From Neoarius graeffei (taxonomy: Eukaryota; Chordata; Actinopteri; Siluriformes; Ariidae): DNA of 64,000 nucleotides. The position numbers and the translations under genes are program-made. A model generated the notes under the pieces. That model had not been told where the DNA came from, made no database searches, and saw nothing but the letters and a program-made list of their open reading frames with translations. This document shows positions 1-18,689 of the stretch, piece after piece. The stretch is taken from positions 21,754,099-21,818,098 of the forward strand of contig NC_083583.1 of NCBI RefSeq assembly GCF_027579695.1, read 5' to 3'. How positions within the stretch are numbered: position 1 is the first letter of the stretch; each line of letters begins with the position of its first letter.

Positions 1-410
1 AACATCAGAATGGGAAAAATTGTGATCTCAAAGTGTGACTTTCACTGTGGCATGGGTGTTGGTTCCAGATGGACTGGTTTGAGTATTTCAGAAACTGCTG
101 ATCTCCTGTGGTTCACACACACAAGCCTCTAGAGTTTACACAGAATGGTGTAAACAATAAAAAACATTGAGTGAGTGACAGTTCTGTAGGTGGAAATGCC
201 TTGTTGATAAGAGAGGTCAGAGGAAAACGGCCAGATTGGTTCGAGCAGTCAGGATGGATATAGTAACTCATAGCAACTCTTTACAACCGCAGTGAGCAGA
301 AAAGCATCTCAGCATGCAACAACAGAAGACCGCATTGGGTTCCACTCCTGCCAGCAAAGAACAGGAATCTTAGAATCAAGAACAAGTTCCTATTAAAGTG
401 GCCGGGGAGT
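1..410 (+). mobile_element. Tc1-like transposase N-terminal remnant
   Basis: Decayed copy of a fish Tc1-like transposase start, read on the plus strand with stops and frameshifts. Recognisable pieces are the opening helix-turn-helix region (translations like GLSISETADLL and VYTEWC) and the later string RLVRAVRMD/LYNRSEQKSISACNN. The same family occurs inverted at 5887-6235 in pycr1 intron 5. The left end lies outside the window and no terminal inverted repeat is visible. Family assignment is from recalled protein similarity. Confidence 0.6.
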
Positions 411-492
411 GTATTTAGGCAAAATATCCAGATTTTATCTAGAAAATGCTCATTTTGTACAACTATTAAATTCTTGAAAAATTTCCAGTTTA

Positions 493-861
493 GGCAGCAC
501 GGTGGTGTAGTGGTTAGCGCTGTCGCCTCACAGCAAGAAGGTCCGGGTTCGAGCCCCGTGGCCGGCGAGGGCCTTTCTGTGCGGAGTTTGCATGTTCTCC
601 CAGTGTCCGCGTGGGTTTCCTCCAGGTGCTCCGGTTTCCCCCACAGTCCAAAGACATGCAGGTTAGGTTAACTGGTGACTCTAAATTGACCGTAGGTGTG
701 AATGTGAGTGTGAATGGCTGTCTGTGTCTATGTGTCAGCCCTGTGATGACCTGGCGACTTGTCCAGGGTGTACCCCGCCTTTCGCCCGTAGTCAGCTGGG
801 ATAGGCTCCAGCTTGCCTGCGACCCTGTAGAACAGGATAAAGCGGCTAGAGATGAGATGAG
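493..861 (+). mobile_element. V-SINE, full length
   Basis: tRNA-related head with A-box-like TGGTGTAGTGGTTAGC and B-box-like GGTTCGAGCCC, then the conserved V-domain (GTTTGCATGTTCTCCC through CCACAGTCCAAAGACATGC), a body and a GATGAGATGAG tail. It is flanked by a 13-bp direct repeat AATTTCCAGTTTA at 480-492 and 862-874, so both ends are exact. One of about 23 copies in the window. Confidence 0.95.
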
Positions 862-874
862 AATTTCCAGTTTA

Positions 875-1555
875 AAAAAATATATAAGAATATCAGTGAT
901 CAGCTGGCAAATATCTAATTTTTTTATGTCTTGCTTTATATATCTCCCCATTCCGTCTTGTTAAAAGACAAATATCTGAAATTAAAGGGAAATATAAAGG
1001 GAATAAAGTCCTATTATGCAATCCTGTAAGTTGTGTTTTACAGTAAAATGCAACAAGGAAGGAAAAATGAGGCTTGTGGCTGTCTTGCACAACATTTTTT
1101 CTTATGCACACTGATGAAGGTTTTCCAGCCATACCGGTTTTATAAGCACTCATTACATCTTTTCAAAGATTTGGGTCTGCACTACTTTGCTTCAAAACTG
1201 AAATGATGTGTTTGTACAGAAGGCTACTCAGTTCTTCAAGAAGCTTACAGCAGTGGATTTCTTTGTTATAAAGGCTTCCAAGCACAAGATTCGTTTTAGA
1301 AACCTCAGAACCTTTAACGGTTTAAAGAACCCTCTGTAGAGCCTGAAGTTTTAATAGAGTAGTTGAATATATTTAAAAGGTCTGCCAATTCAACCGAGAA
1401 AAAGAAGAAGCAGAAAATTTCATTCATAACAAAAATACATTGAATTATGTTATGCCACACACATTACTTTATTAAATAGCAATATGCTTGGCAAGGATGC
1501 TGTCAAGGGCATGGGTGTGCTTCTCCCTGTTTAAGGTTTGTATTAAGCAGACATA
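875..1555. other. No recognised feature
   Basis: AT-rich unassigned DNA between two SINE copies. No long open frame, terminal repeat or known element was recognised. Confidence 0.5.
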
Positions 1556-1566
1556 ACCCTTGTGGG

Positions 1567-1902
1567 GGTGGCCCGGTGGTGTAGTGGTTAGCGCTGTCGC
1601 CTCACAGCAAGAAGGTCCGGGTTCAAGCCCCGTGGCCGCCGAAGACCTTTCTGTGCGGAGTTTGCATGTTCTCCCCGTGGGTTTCCTCCACAGTCCAAAG
1701 ACATGCAGGTTAGGTTAACTGGTGACTCTAAATTGACCGTAGGTGTGAATGTGAGTGTGAATGGTTGTCTGTGTCTATGTGTCAGCCCTGTGATGACCTG
1801 GCGACTTGTCCAGGGTGTACCCCACCTTTCGCCAGCTGGGATAGGCTCCAGCTTGCCTGTGACCCTGTAGAACAGGATAAAGCGGCTAGAGATGATGAGA
1901 TG
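1567..1902 (+). mobile_element. V-SINE with internal deletions
   Basis: V-SINE copy flanked by ACCCTTGTGGG at 1556-1566 and 1903-1913. It lacks part of the V-domain (the segment between CTCCCCGTG and GGGTTTCCTCCACAG is collapsed) and has a short gap before GCCAGCTGGGATAGG, so it is about 35 bp shorter than its neighbours. Confidence 0.93.
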
Positions 1903-1913
1903 ACCCTTGTGGG

Positions 1914-2465
1914 TGCTGGAACATGGAACGGGCCACGTGGAACGTCCTTTCGGCTGTGCTGAATGAATGATTCCAAAACCTATGGTCTTTTCTCCAGGGT
2001 AGTAGAACAAAAAACAAATCACACAATGTAAGTTTAACAGGGTTGACTGATGACTTGTCCTCCAGAAAGTTGCCCCATATCATAGCCTCTGATGCCCCAA
2101 AACCAGAAAGAAGGATCAGCATGTGGGATTGGAGAGATTACCCCAATCCTAGCAATAAAATAGTAAAATTGCTGACGTATTGCCAATGTGAGTCATATGA
2201 AGTCATATAATTTCTCACTACAGCATCATCAGCGTGTCTCCATTCAGCAATGGGGCAGCAGACATCCAGGTATAGAACATCTGGTGAGGAGTTATGGAGG
2301 GGTGAAACAGTACACGCTACACTTTCTTAATGAAGCTTTAGTCTAACTTGCGAGTTTCCTCCTACCTCCCAAAAACTTGGATTGGCTATTTTTGGCTATG
2401 ATGGGTGCGAATCTTTAAAAAACTGGCTTTGCAGTTGAAGCTGTTAAAGCCATGGAAGACAATGG
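1914..2465. other. No recognised feature
   Basis: Unassigned DNA. No coding region, inverted-repeat terminus or SINE signature was recognised. Confidence 0.5.
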
Positions 2466-2469
2466 AAAA

Positions 2470-2945
2470 GTTTATAAGGGTATTTTAGGCCTGCTTCCAC
2501 TGTGCATTTGTCAAAAAAGATACAGGCTTCATTCGTTCACAGGATCTGTTCTTACTTTCTGCTCCAAACATCGGTACTGAATCAGGAAAAAAGGCATTCA
2601 AGTTTTTTTGCGCCCTCGGCTTGGAACCAATTACAAACTGACCTGAAACTTAAGGAATGGGTCTCATTACACATACGGTATTTAAAGCAATTTGAAATGA
2701 CTTGCAGACAGAAAACATCCAGCTGTAGATGACTTTTTGGTCTACTGATTTTTAACAAACTTTTGTTGATCACTTAAATTCTCTCTTCATTGTGTAACTC
2801 ATTTTGTAAATTGTTTAATGTTTGTGTGTATGGATGTATGCTTTGACTCTATGCTTTGTTAACTGTGCTGCCGCTTGTCTCGGCCAGGATGCTCTTGTAA
2901 AAGAGATTTTTAATCTCAGTGAGTTTTTCCTGGTTAAATAAAGTA
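2470..2945 (+). mobile_element. CR1/L2-type LINE 3' end
   Basis: The plus strand carries the end of a non-LTR retrotransposon ORF2: a frame with KKAFKFF-like and FAPSAWNQLQTDLKLKE strings, the usual C-terminus of fish L2/CR1-type reverse transcriptase proteins, in a shifted frame. It is followed by a typical 3' end ending TCCTGGTTAAATAAAGTAAA (2926-2945). Strongly 5'-truncated, as usual for LINEs. The exact clade (L2, CR1 or Rex) is not resolved. Confidence 0.65.
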
Positions 2946-2959
2946 AATAGAAAATCCTT

Positions 2960-3095
2960 ATTGTTTGTTGGAGTTGTGATAGTTTTATGGTTAAAGGTTT
3001 TTGCTGCAGGAAAGTACTGAATTCAAATCCCAGACCTGGGCCCCGAAACAAGACCCTTAACTCACATCTACTCAAGACGTAGGTAAGACAATTTT
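2960..3095 (+). mobile_element. Possible old tRNA-like SINE remnant
   Basis: Contains ATGGTTAAAGG, GAATTCAAATCCCAGACC and ACAAGACCCTTAACTCACAT, a tRNA-like promoter followed by a CCCTTAAC motif shared with other fish SINEs (compare 7570-7690 and 51450-51625). Boundaries are not visible. Confidence 0.35.
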
Positions 3096-3193
3096 GTGAG
3101 GAAGAAGAAAAAAAAAAACCTATGAATAGATGTAAACGCGATAAAAATTTCCTAATATCTCAGGAATTTATTAGAAACTATTCCACTTACAGG

Positions 3194-3565
3194 GGGCGGC
3201 ACGGTGGTGTAGTGGTTAGCGCTGTCGCCTCACAGCAAGAAGGTCCGGGTTCGAGCCCCGTGGCCGGCGAGGGCCTTTCTGTGTGGAGTTTGCATGTTCT
3301 CCCCGTGTCCGCGTGGGTTTCCTCCGGGTGCTCCGGTTTCCCCCACAGTCCAAAGACATGCAGGTTAGGTTAACTGGTGGCTCTAAATTGACCGTAGGTG
3401 CGAATGTGAGTGTGAATGGTTGTCTGTGTCTATGTGTCAGCCCTGTGATGACCTGGCAACTTGTCCAGGGTGTACCCCGCCTTTCGCCCGTAGTCAGCTG
3501 GGATAGGCTCCAGCTTGCCTGCGACCCTGTAGAACAGGATAAAGCGGCTAGAGATAATGAGATGA
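3194..3565 (+). mobile_element. V-SINE, full length
   Basis: Full-length V-SINE with intact tRNA-like head and V-domain. An imperfect duplication ATTCCACTT / ATTCCATTT lies just outside both ends. Confidence 0.93.
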
Positions 3566-5105
3566 GAGATTCCATTTTAAGAACCGAATAGCCAGTACTG
3601 AAAGCCTGCATAAAAGATAAACAGTTCAGACTTTTAGATGGACCAGGCAAATAATACCCCATACCAGAAATGATGATGAGCCCTAACATAATGTAATTCT
3701 TGCAAGTTTCACTGAATATTTCATCTGTGCCACATGAAGGAAGTAGCACTGCGATTTGTAAAGCTGCCATTTAATCTCAACGTTGCTTAATTTCATTGTT
3801 CTTTTGTTGTGGCAGGTTTCAAAATGCTCAAGGCGAGACTGATTTCCAAAACATATCTTGAGGTCGATCTGTTCAAAATCGAACACTTTATTATCTACAG
3901 CATGGTACTGTTTCTTAACAGGGCACATTTAAACAGATATAATCTGAACTGAGAAGAGCTACGGTGGTGAAAACGCATGGTGTTGAGAGTATGGAGTAAA
4001 AACAGCAAATTGTAAATCGGAATAGTTTTGGATCTTACAGGCATTAAGATTTGTGCTTGGCACTGCAAATAAATGACAGAGTGCACAGGTTATTAAAGAG
4101 GTCCTGTAAGGTTGACTAATGGACTTCAGGGAAAGGTTTCCAGTTAATTCAATTACCGAACCATTAATTATGCATACTATCCTCTTGCTATAATTACACA
4201 CAGGGAACAAATAAATGGAAATTCTTCCTTATCTGAAACTCATTTGGTTTGTGATGCCCTCTCAAGTCAAAATGATTTTTTACCCCCTCTTCGGTCAGCA
4301 ATTTAAAAAAAAAAAAAAAAAAAAAAAGGATCCAAATAAAAAGGTGTTTCTTTATTAGAATCAGCATCTTTGAATTCAGGCTTGCAGGAAGCGGAGGCGG
4401 TTTCATTCTTTACAACATACTGGAATTCCTTCTGATTGAAAACATGACTAGGTTTCTTCCTTTACTTTCAAAAATACCTTCAAATATAAAGCCAATTAAA
4501 TCAGACAATTCACATCAAGGATGTTTTCAAGTGACTACTGAATGCGCTGCTTTTTTTAAATAACTTGATTCGTAGCTTTACAAAGCGTCCTACAGCAACT
4601 AGAAAGCAGACAAGACGTTGCACAAAAAAAGACCACACATGACTTTTGCACCTTCACTTCCTTCTACAGATGAAGAAATTCAAACTCAACTCAAGAATCC
4701 TGAAGGGTAGGCGTGGTGAGTCACGACAATGATTCACCGTGCAGCACAAATAAAAACAGAGATAAAATTATTGTGTGCTAAAATAGAGCGCTTGGAAAAG
4801 TGCAAACATACTTCAAATGATTTTGGTTTTAGGCCCAAACGTTAAAACGGGAATACTTGATTTAAATATTACAAATATGTAGATGACAAAACAAATCACC
4901 GGGGATTTTTTTTTTTTAAATAAAAAAGGACAGGGAGGTACTTAAGAAAAAAAAATTGATAATATCATGTAGCATCTGCTGCCTGTAACTCCTGATGCTA
5001 CTCCCAAGGGAGCAAACGAACTGTCTGCTGCTGCAGGGAGGCACGAGGCGATAGACAGCATTCTGGAAATGCACTTCTGTTCATTTTAGTCTGAGACGCT
5101 GTGCG

Positions 5106-5157
<52 letters not shown>

Positions 5158-5293
5158 TGTGCATGTGTACAGTTATGCCAAACTACTCTGTTCAAAATTG
5201 ATCTGAATAATTGGAATAACATCTGTCTGTGTCCAAAGGAGCGAATAAAGTGAAGGAGAGTACATGTGTGTGTACTTATATAAAAAACATTCC
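3566..5293 (-). other. pycr1 3' UTR and downstream flank
   Basis: Region after the pycr1 stop codon on the minus strand. It should hold the 3' UTR; possible minus-strand AATAAA polyadenylation signals are seen near 4350 and near 3889, but the true site cannot be chosen by eye. It also holds a plus-strand poly(A) run at about 4304-4327 and a (GA)n tract at 5111-5151. No other gene is recognised. Confidence 0.5.
5111..5151. repeat. (GA)n microsatellite in pycr1 3' UTR
   Basis: About 20 GA units ending in GAATATGTG, about 145 bp past the pycr1 stop codon and read as (TC)n in the transcript. Confidence 0.9.
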
Positions 5294-12439
<7,146 letters not shown>

Positions 12440-12594
12440 CCTGTTTACTCTGGCAGATGTGTGGATTACAAAACACCCACTCAGTTATTCATTCGCTTAA
12501 AATTTTTTTTATAGCTTTCATCGGAGTCATAAACGAAATGCTCAAAGTGTATTACGTAGGATTCATAGAAAACGGCACAATAAAATATTCAGAT

Positions 12595-13303
12595 TAGGGC
12601 TGCACAATGTATTGTTCATTTGTTAACCATTGCAATATTGGCTTTCATGTTACTGATATCGCAGAAGCCAGCAATATGGAAAAGAACACTTTAATCAATT
12701 TTAGTGTGTTCTCCGTTATTAATCTCAGCAACAGCAAGGCACTTTAAAGCAAGTCGATCTCACCTGGATACCGTAGTCTTGTACCATGATGCTTATACTG
12801 AACATGCTTTCATTACGCTCGGTACTGTCTGACTTTATAATATCCAATTACAGCACTGAGAGTAATGATTTATAATCGTACTATCAGGTGTCTCTCTGAA
12901 AAGGATGGGTTCTTCTTAGGTCCGGTTTCTCTGAAGATTTTCCTGGTTTCTTCCTCAGGTCATCTCAGCAGGTTGTCCTGGCCACTGCTGCCCCGGTTTG
13001 CTAATTAGAGATTTCTGTAAAGCTGCTTTGCGACAATGTCTGCTTTTAAAACTGGATAAAAATGGAATATAAAAGTGAATTTTAATGGCTTTAGATTGTT
13101 TGAACAGTCTGAGTCATTTTAGTTGGGCATCTTATGAAAAGTGACTCATTTAGTACTTTATAGAATATCGGATGAGTGTCAACCCATGCCCGAGGTTTCA
13201 GTATCAGAAGAGTTTCATAATAATATATTATTATGAGTCATTTCATAGTGGTGTGTAGCAACATAATTCCATACAGCTATTTTTGTCCATATTGTGCAGC
13301 CCT
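12595..13303. mobile_element. Possible hAT-like non-autonomous element
   Basis: Bounded by a 13-bp inverted repeat AGGGCTGCACAAT (about 12597) and ATTGTGCAGCCCT (about 13291), a hallmark of some fish hAT MITEs. No clean 8-bp duplication is seen. Inside, 12895-13070 resembles the 3' end of a fish LINE (CTGTAAAGCTGCTTTGCGAC). It sits just upstream of the first pycr1 coding exon, so it may overlap the promoter. Confidence 0.45.
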
Positions 13304-13310
13304 TATTCTT

Positions 13311-13311
<1 letters not shown>

Positions 13312-13365
<54 letters not shown>

Positions 13366-13388
13366 CAACAACAACAACAACAACAACA
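13312..13388. repeat. Compound (AAT)n-(AAC)n microsatellite
   Basis: About 17 AAT units switching to about 9 AAC units. A second shorter AAT run lies near 13640-13662. The rest of 13389-13811 is AT-rich with nothing recognised. Confidence 0.95.
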
Positions 13389-14043
13389 TCAAATATATCA
13401 AGTGCATGCTAGAAATATTGAGCCCAATATTCTTTTTCTACTGATTTTTGTCTTATTTTCACATTGTTAAAGGACAGCCCTACGTTTAATTTTTAACTTC
13501 TTAGAATTCTCTCTTTTTCTACAGAGGGGGTGAAAACATTCATGTAAGGATCATTTTAATAAATTGCAAAGCATTTTACAGACAGACAGTGCATCATTAT
13601 CAACTGCAACATATTTGTCCAAAATTCACATACTTGAACATAATAATAATAATAATAATAATAAATTATAATAAATCACTATCATAATAAAAAACATAAA
13701 ATAAAGAATTTAAAAAAAAGCCTATACTAAAAACCAAAACTCAATCTTAAACAGAATTGTAAATTTATTTATCTATTTATTTTCTGTAAGACGGTCTGTA
13801 AAACATACCAGTTAAAGGGGTACCGAATAGAATATATACAGTTGCTGATGTGACAAAGTAATGTATTCTTAAGTATTCTATCAAATTTATATACTAGAAA
13901 ACAACGAAATATCTTGGTAATTGTAAATATAATACTTTATACGCTAAACCGCACAAGAGTCGCCATTTTTAAAAGACCGTGACGTCAGCGCTACCCACTG
14001 CACTAGCGGAACTCTCCGAAATAGAGGAGATAAGCGTGTAATC

Positions 14044-14849
14044 ATGGCGTCGGGCGCATCAAGTGAAAGCGACAGCTCTGTCGAATCGTACGAAGAGATC
14101 CCGCAAGACACACTGCAAGCAGGCTATGGCTTAGAAGGGTACCAGTTTGAACCTAGGAGAGGTACTATGTAGTGGAAGTTCATTATGTCTAACTATTAAA
14201 GCTATTTTAAGTTCGTTTCTTACGACAAGGATTTTTTAAGACGTTACCTTGTTGACAGTTTCGGCGAGAATCTTCCGCCTTCTTCAAAACAGTCACCAGA
14301 TGTCGAGTGGTGATGTGCCTTATCAGCTGATGTTACGCTACGGAGGCGTGAACGGCCCGCCCAATTTGACAGGTAGTTCACGCCTCCTGCTGTCAGGTCG
14401 CTCCCCCAGGACACATCTGGTGACTGTTTTGAAGAAGGCGGAAGATTCTCGCCGAAACTGTTAACAAGGTAACATCTTAAAAAATCCTTGTCTTAAGAAA
14501 CGAACTTAAAATAGCTAGGAGAGGTACTCTCGACTCCGGTGATGAAATAAGAGAAGAAAGCTCGGATGACGGCGAGGATGAGACTGATGCTGACCATGGG
14601 CGTGGCGAGCGTGGGGCAGAGCGTCTGCGTGCAGGTGACACGGCGTGGTGCTCGTGCGGAAAACGTAACGTGGAGTTGCTCACGAGTCCAGCAGAATTTA
14701 TTTGCTGCAATGAGATAGGCGCCACCCGTGGACTTGCGAAATCGTCGCAAGAGGCAGAAACAGGTATTTCACACGTGCTAGTCCCAACCTCAATGAGCCA
14801 ACACAACTGGGCACATACATACGTCATGAGTGTTACGCAGAGAAAATGA
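14044..14849 (+). pseudogene. Transposon ORF with P2X7-like cysteine domain
   Basis: Exon-like piece 1 starts at ATG 14044: MASGASSESDSSVESYEEIP, running to about 14157. Piece 2, 14517-14849, is open for about 110 codons: an acidic linker (SSDDGEDETD), then DTAWCSCGK and, about 18 residues on, ICCNEIG. The W-C-x-C ... C-C-x-E spacing recalls the cytoplasmic cysteine domain of P2X7 receptors, which also occurs in fish transposon proteins. Between the pieces lies a GT...AG interval (GTACTATG ... AAATAG) that contains the hairpin. CTAGGAGAGGTACT occurs at both edges, so this may be an intron or an insertion with a duplication. Role unknown. Confidence 0.5.
14200..14516. mobile_element. Foldback MITE with ~104-bp arms
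   Basis: Left arm 14200-14303 and right arm 14412-14516 are near-perfect inverted copies (outer end AGCTATTTTAAG, inner end CACCAGATGT) around a 108-bp loop. Nested inside the TTAA element's ORF region. Confidence 0.85.
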
Positions 14850-14984
14850 ACGTGCATTCTGACTGGATAAAATTAATATCATGGCGGGCTGTTCAAACTG
14901 CGGAAATAGTTTGCTCGAGCTACTTTCAAAACACTATAACTTTTTATTGTTATATTTACTCTATATATTGCCCTCTGTTCCCCT

Positions 14985-15433
14985 TTAATTTTTATCGTCA
15001 TGACACCAAATACTGACCTTCATTTAGAACTGTTTATTGCTCTTTATAGTATTTCTTTTTAAGTAGAAACATTTCAGGTCATTATAAACAACGTGTTATA
15101 AGGAAATTATCTGGAAAGTTTTACTGAGCAGGTTGCAGAACCAGTCCCGGTTCTTCTGGACACTTTGACTGCCAGACTTACATTTTAATTTCTCAGCAAC
15201 ATCCCACAGCCTTCATTATGTTTTGTTTTTTCCTGAAAAGTGGTCTATTATGTATTATCATACATACAGGACACCGTTTCAATGGAATAAAAACCATGTA
15301 TTCTATTCCATTCTAGTGGGGTTCATTCATTTGGTTTGATAGTATGCAATATTGTTAGCATATCGCTTATCCTACATGTATTATATTATGCCACTCCGCC
15401 CAGTGGAGAATGAGCGTTGAATATGGTTTACGA
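14985..15433. other. No recognised feature
   Basis: AT-rich unassigned DNA between two transposons. Confidence 0.5.
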
Positions 15434-16904
15434 CAGGGCTTTTCAAAGTGGGGCGCGCCAGAGTTCTTCAGGGGGGGCGCAACGTGAGAGACAAAATGGA
15501 TCGGTTTTTAGCTGTCTATGGTTTTTAGTACCTAAAGCTACAGTGAGTGAGGAGACAAAGTCTGGGCCAAGCAAAAAAAACAGAGCCTCCAGGATGTTGC
15601 GATTTGCAACTTCAGCGCAAATTCAACCAATCCCCGCGAATTCAGGGCGGTGTTGGAATTATATCCAATCACCGCAACTTTCCCGCAAATTTGACCAATC
15701 GTTGGCGTCGTCTTGAGGTGACGTCGACAAACTACCTTCCGCCTTACTTCCGTGTGTTCAAGAGAAGCAGCATGCATGTCGTGTTGCCAGATTGGACGAT
15801 TTCAAGTGTATTTTGGCGGGTTTTGAACATATTTTGGACTGGAAAACGTCAGCAGTATCTGGCAACACTGAAAGTGTGTTATGTTTACAGTGAAGGACTG
15901 TGTGCACTTTATTTTTTTTTTTTTTACTTAATACAAGAAGTTAATGGATGCCAACATTTTTGCCAAAATGGTATTTTATTTTCCATTGTTTAGGCAGCTT
16001 CAGCATCATACTGTGAGATTCTGTTCAAATTGTTTTTTTCCTTCTATGAAGCCTGAGCCATTTATTTTATTAGTTTATAATTATTGTTTAATTTAGTCTT
16101 CAGGAGAGACTGCCTGCACACAGTACTAGTATTAATAGGTTTTTTTTTCTTACATAAAAGCTGAGGCATTTATATTATATTTTAAGGTAACTTCATGTTG
16201 TGCTGTGAGGTTCTATGCACTTTAACTTTTGAACCAACAGGTGCATTTGGATAAGTAAAGCCTATTTTTCTGCATTTTTGTAGTCCTGGTAATCTTTTAT
16301 ATTGGTAAAGTTGTTTATAGGACCATTTCTCTGTTTTTTTAATCAATAGTTTTTCAGTAATAACTTAATATTTAACATATCACTCAATTTTAATCACAAA
16401 AAGAGAAAATCGCAACAATTTCTCGCAACTTTCACTTCCTCCCGCAATGTAATCGCAACAAAAACCTAAAAAACACCGCAACTTTCATCGCAATTTTTTT
16501 GGAAAACCCCCCGCAACATCAGACATTTTAGCCCGCAACAATCACAAAAAAGGCCCGCGGAATCCTGGGGGACTGGAAAAAGAAGGAAGTATGACCACGA
16601 TTATTTAAAGTGTGGATTTTCATGGACTGGATCTGAAGATGCTCCACTGCCACAGTGTGTTGTCTGCCAAGAGGTGCTCGCCAACGATGCTATGGGATGT
16701 TTAAAATGTGTAAAACAAGATGTTTTAAAAAGCACAGATGTTTAAAATGTGAAAAAGAAAAAAATAATGTGTACAACAACCATTTTTTAAAAAAATACGA
16801 ATGGAACATTAAGTATAGCAACAACAAAAATTGTAAGGGGGGGGTGCTGTTGTTTATTTGCTCTCCGAGGGGGGGCTGACTCTCCCACACTTTGAAAACC
16901 CCTG
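15434..16904 (+). mobile_element. hAT element, ZBED5-like type
   Basis: Exact 8-bp duplication GTTTACGA at 15426-15433 and 16905-16912. The termini CAGGGCTTTTCAAAGTG and, inverted, CAGGGGTTTTCAAAGTG are classic hAT. It encodes a broken plus-strand transposase start: SEETKSGPSKKNRASR before the nested insert and KRKYDHDYLKCGFSWTGSED then CVVCQEVLAND after it, as in ZBED5-type transposases. The rest of the transposase is deleted. A 980-bp insertion splits the ORF. Confidence 0.9.
15594..16573. mobile_element. Unclassified insert rich in CGCAA motifs
   Basis: Interrupts the hAT ORF between the codons for ...NRASR and KRKYD. The left end reads GTTGCGATTTGCAAC and the right end has many CGCAA/GTTGCG copies (16411-16545), with CCAGGAT at left and, inverted, CCAGGAT at right as possible termini. 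The target duplication is unclear. Confidence 0.6.
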
Positions 16905-16912
16905 GTTTACGA

Positions 16913-17110
16913 TATTGCATGGTTGTCAAGACAGCATGACCTCGGAGCTGATGCAAATATTCAATGAGAAGAAGGTTTTCTGCTACACATGCGCAGAAGC
17001 ATTTCTTTGTTCGCCGGAAAGAGAAAGACGCATTGAACACCCGAAAGGCTACAAAAACCTTCGTTAGATATTCTTCATGCATAGAAAAACAGGGAGAGAG
17101 AGAATCTATG

Positions 17111-17144
<34 letters not shown>

Positions 17145-17222
17145 GCTGGCATTTTTCATGGTATATCAGATATATTCCAGTCAGCTAGCATGATATCGAA
17201 CGAGTCTTCTAGCTGAATGGAA
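16913..17222. other. Short unassigned stretch with (AAT)n
   Basis: An (AAT)n run at about 17111-17143. Otherwise nothing recognised. Confidence 0.5.
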
Positions 17223-17601
17223 TACAGTGGCATGCAAAAGTTTGGGCACCCTTACTGAAAATGTCTGTTACTGTGAATAGTTAAGTGAGCAGAAGATGAA
17301 CTGATCACCAAAAGGCAGAAAGGTAAAGACAACATTTCTTTTCAGCATTTTCTGCAAGGATGTGTGTATTATTTTTGTTTTGTATAATTGGAGAGTGAAA
17401 AAAGAAAAGGAACACCATGTGAAAGTTTAGGCACCCCAATACATTTCAGTTCTCAGGTAACTTTTACCAACGTTCCAGACCTTAATTAGCTTATTGAGCT
17501 GTGGCTTGTTCAAATTCTTCATTAGGAAAGGTCAGATGATGCAGATTTCAAAGCTGTATAAATTCTCTGACTCCTCAAACTTGTCCCTAAAATCAACAGC
17601 C

Positions 17602-18622
17602 ATGGGCTCCTCTAAGCAACTCCCTCGCACTCTGAATAATAAAATAATTGATGCTCACAAAGCAGGAGAAGGCTACAAGAACGTAGCAAAGTGTTTTCAG
17701 GTAGCTGTTTCCTCAGATTGTAATGTTATTAAGAAATGGCAGTTAACAGAAACAGTGGAGATCAAGGTGAGGTCTGGAAGATGAAGAAGTTTCTGAAAGA
17801 ACTCCACGTTGGATTGCTAGAAAGGCAAATAAAAACCCCTGTTTGACTGCAAAAGACCTTCAGAAAGATTTAGCAGACCCTGGAGTGGTGGTGCACTGTT
17901 CTACTATGCAGCGACACCTGAACAAATATGACCATCATGGAAGAGTCATCAGAAGAAAACCTTTCCTGCATCCTAGCCACAAAATTCAGCATCTGAAGTT
18001 TGCAAATGAACATCTAAGCAAGCCTGATGCATTTTGGAAACAAGTTCTGTGGACTGATGAAATCAAAATAGAACTTTTTGGCCACAATGTGCAAAGGTAT
18101 GTTTGGAGAAAAAAGGGTGCCAAACTCCATGAAAAGAACACCTCTCCAACTCTGAAGCATGGGTGTGGATTGATCATGCTTTGGGGTTGTGTTGCAACCA
18201 GTGGCACAGGGCACATTTCATTAGTCAAGGGAAGCATGGATTCGAATAAATACCAGCAAATTCTGGAAGCAAACATCACACCATCTGTAAAAAAGTTGAC
18301 ATTAAAAAGAGGATGGGTCCTACAATAAGACGATGATCCAAAACACACCTCAAAATCTACAACGGAATACCTCAAGAGGCACAAGCTGAAGGTTTTGCCC
18401 TGGCCCTCACAGTCCCCTGACCTAAACATCATTGAAAATCTGTGGATAGATCTCAAAAGAGCAGTGCATGCAAGACAGCCCAGGAAACTTGTAGAACTGG
18501 AAGCCTTTTGCAAGGACGAAAGTGTGAAAATCCCCCAGGTAAGAACTGAAAGATTATTAGCCAGCTACAAAAAGCGTTTACAAGCTGTGATACTTGCCAA
18601 AGGGGGTGTTACTAGGTACTAA
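17602..18622 (+). pseudogene. Tc1 transposase pseudogene, copy 1
   Basis: DDE transposase of a Tc1-like element. The N-terminal helix-turn-helix region starts MGSSKQLPRTLNNKIIDAHK (17602); the catalytic domain has VLWTDEIKIELFG (first Asp), DDDPKHTS (second Asp) and [11 protein letters not shown] (Glu), and ends LAKGGVTRY. The catalytic triad is preserved, but the frame is broken near 17782 (TGA and a length change) and by TAA at 18327, where a Gln codon would be expected. Inactive. Confidence 0.93.
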
Positions 18623-18689
18623 CCATGCAGGGTGCCCAAACTTCTGCTTCAGGCCCTTTTCCTTTTTTGTCATTTTGAAAATGTAAAAG

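Larger units (their letters stand above)
13816..14984 (+). mobile_element. TTAA-target DNA transposon remnant
   Basis: Flanked by TTAA at 13812-13815 and 14985-14988, with termini AGGGGTACCG and, inverted, AGGGGAACAG. TTAA duplication fits the Kolobok or piggyBac groups; Kolobok-like is favoured because fish elements with TTAAAGGGGAAC ends are recalled to carry this kind of second ORF. It carries a P2X7-like ORF and a nested hairpin at 14200-14516. Confidence 0.7.

Noticed and set aside
500-575. tRNA gene at each GGTGGTGTAGTGGTTAGC...GGTTCGAGCCC
   Set aside because: These are tRNA-derived SINE heads followed by V-domain and tail and flanked by target duplications; no clean cloverleaf with a mature 3' end.
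14044-14849. A P2X7 receptor gene exon
   Set aside because: No receptor transmembrane or ectodomain nearby, and it is bounded by TTAA transposon termini.
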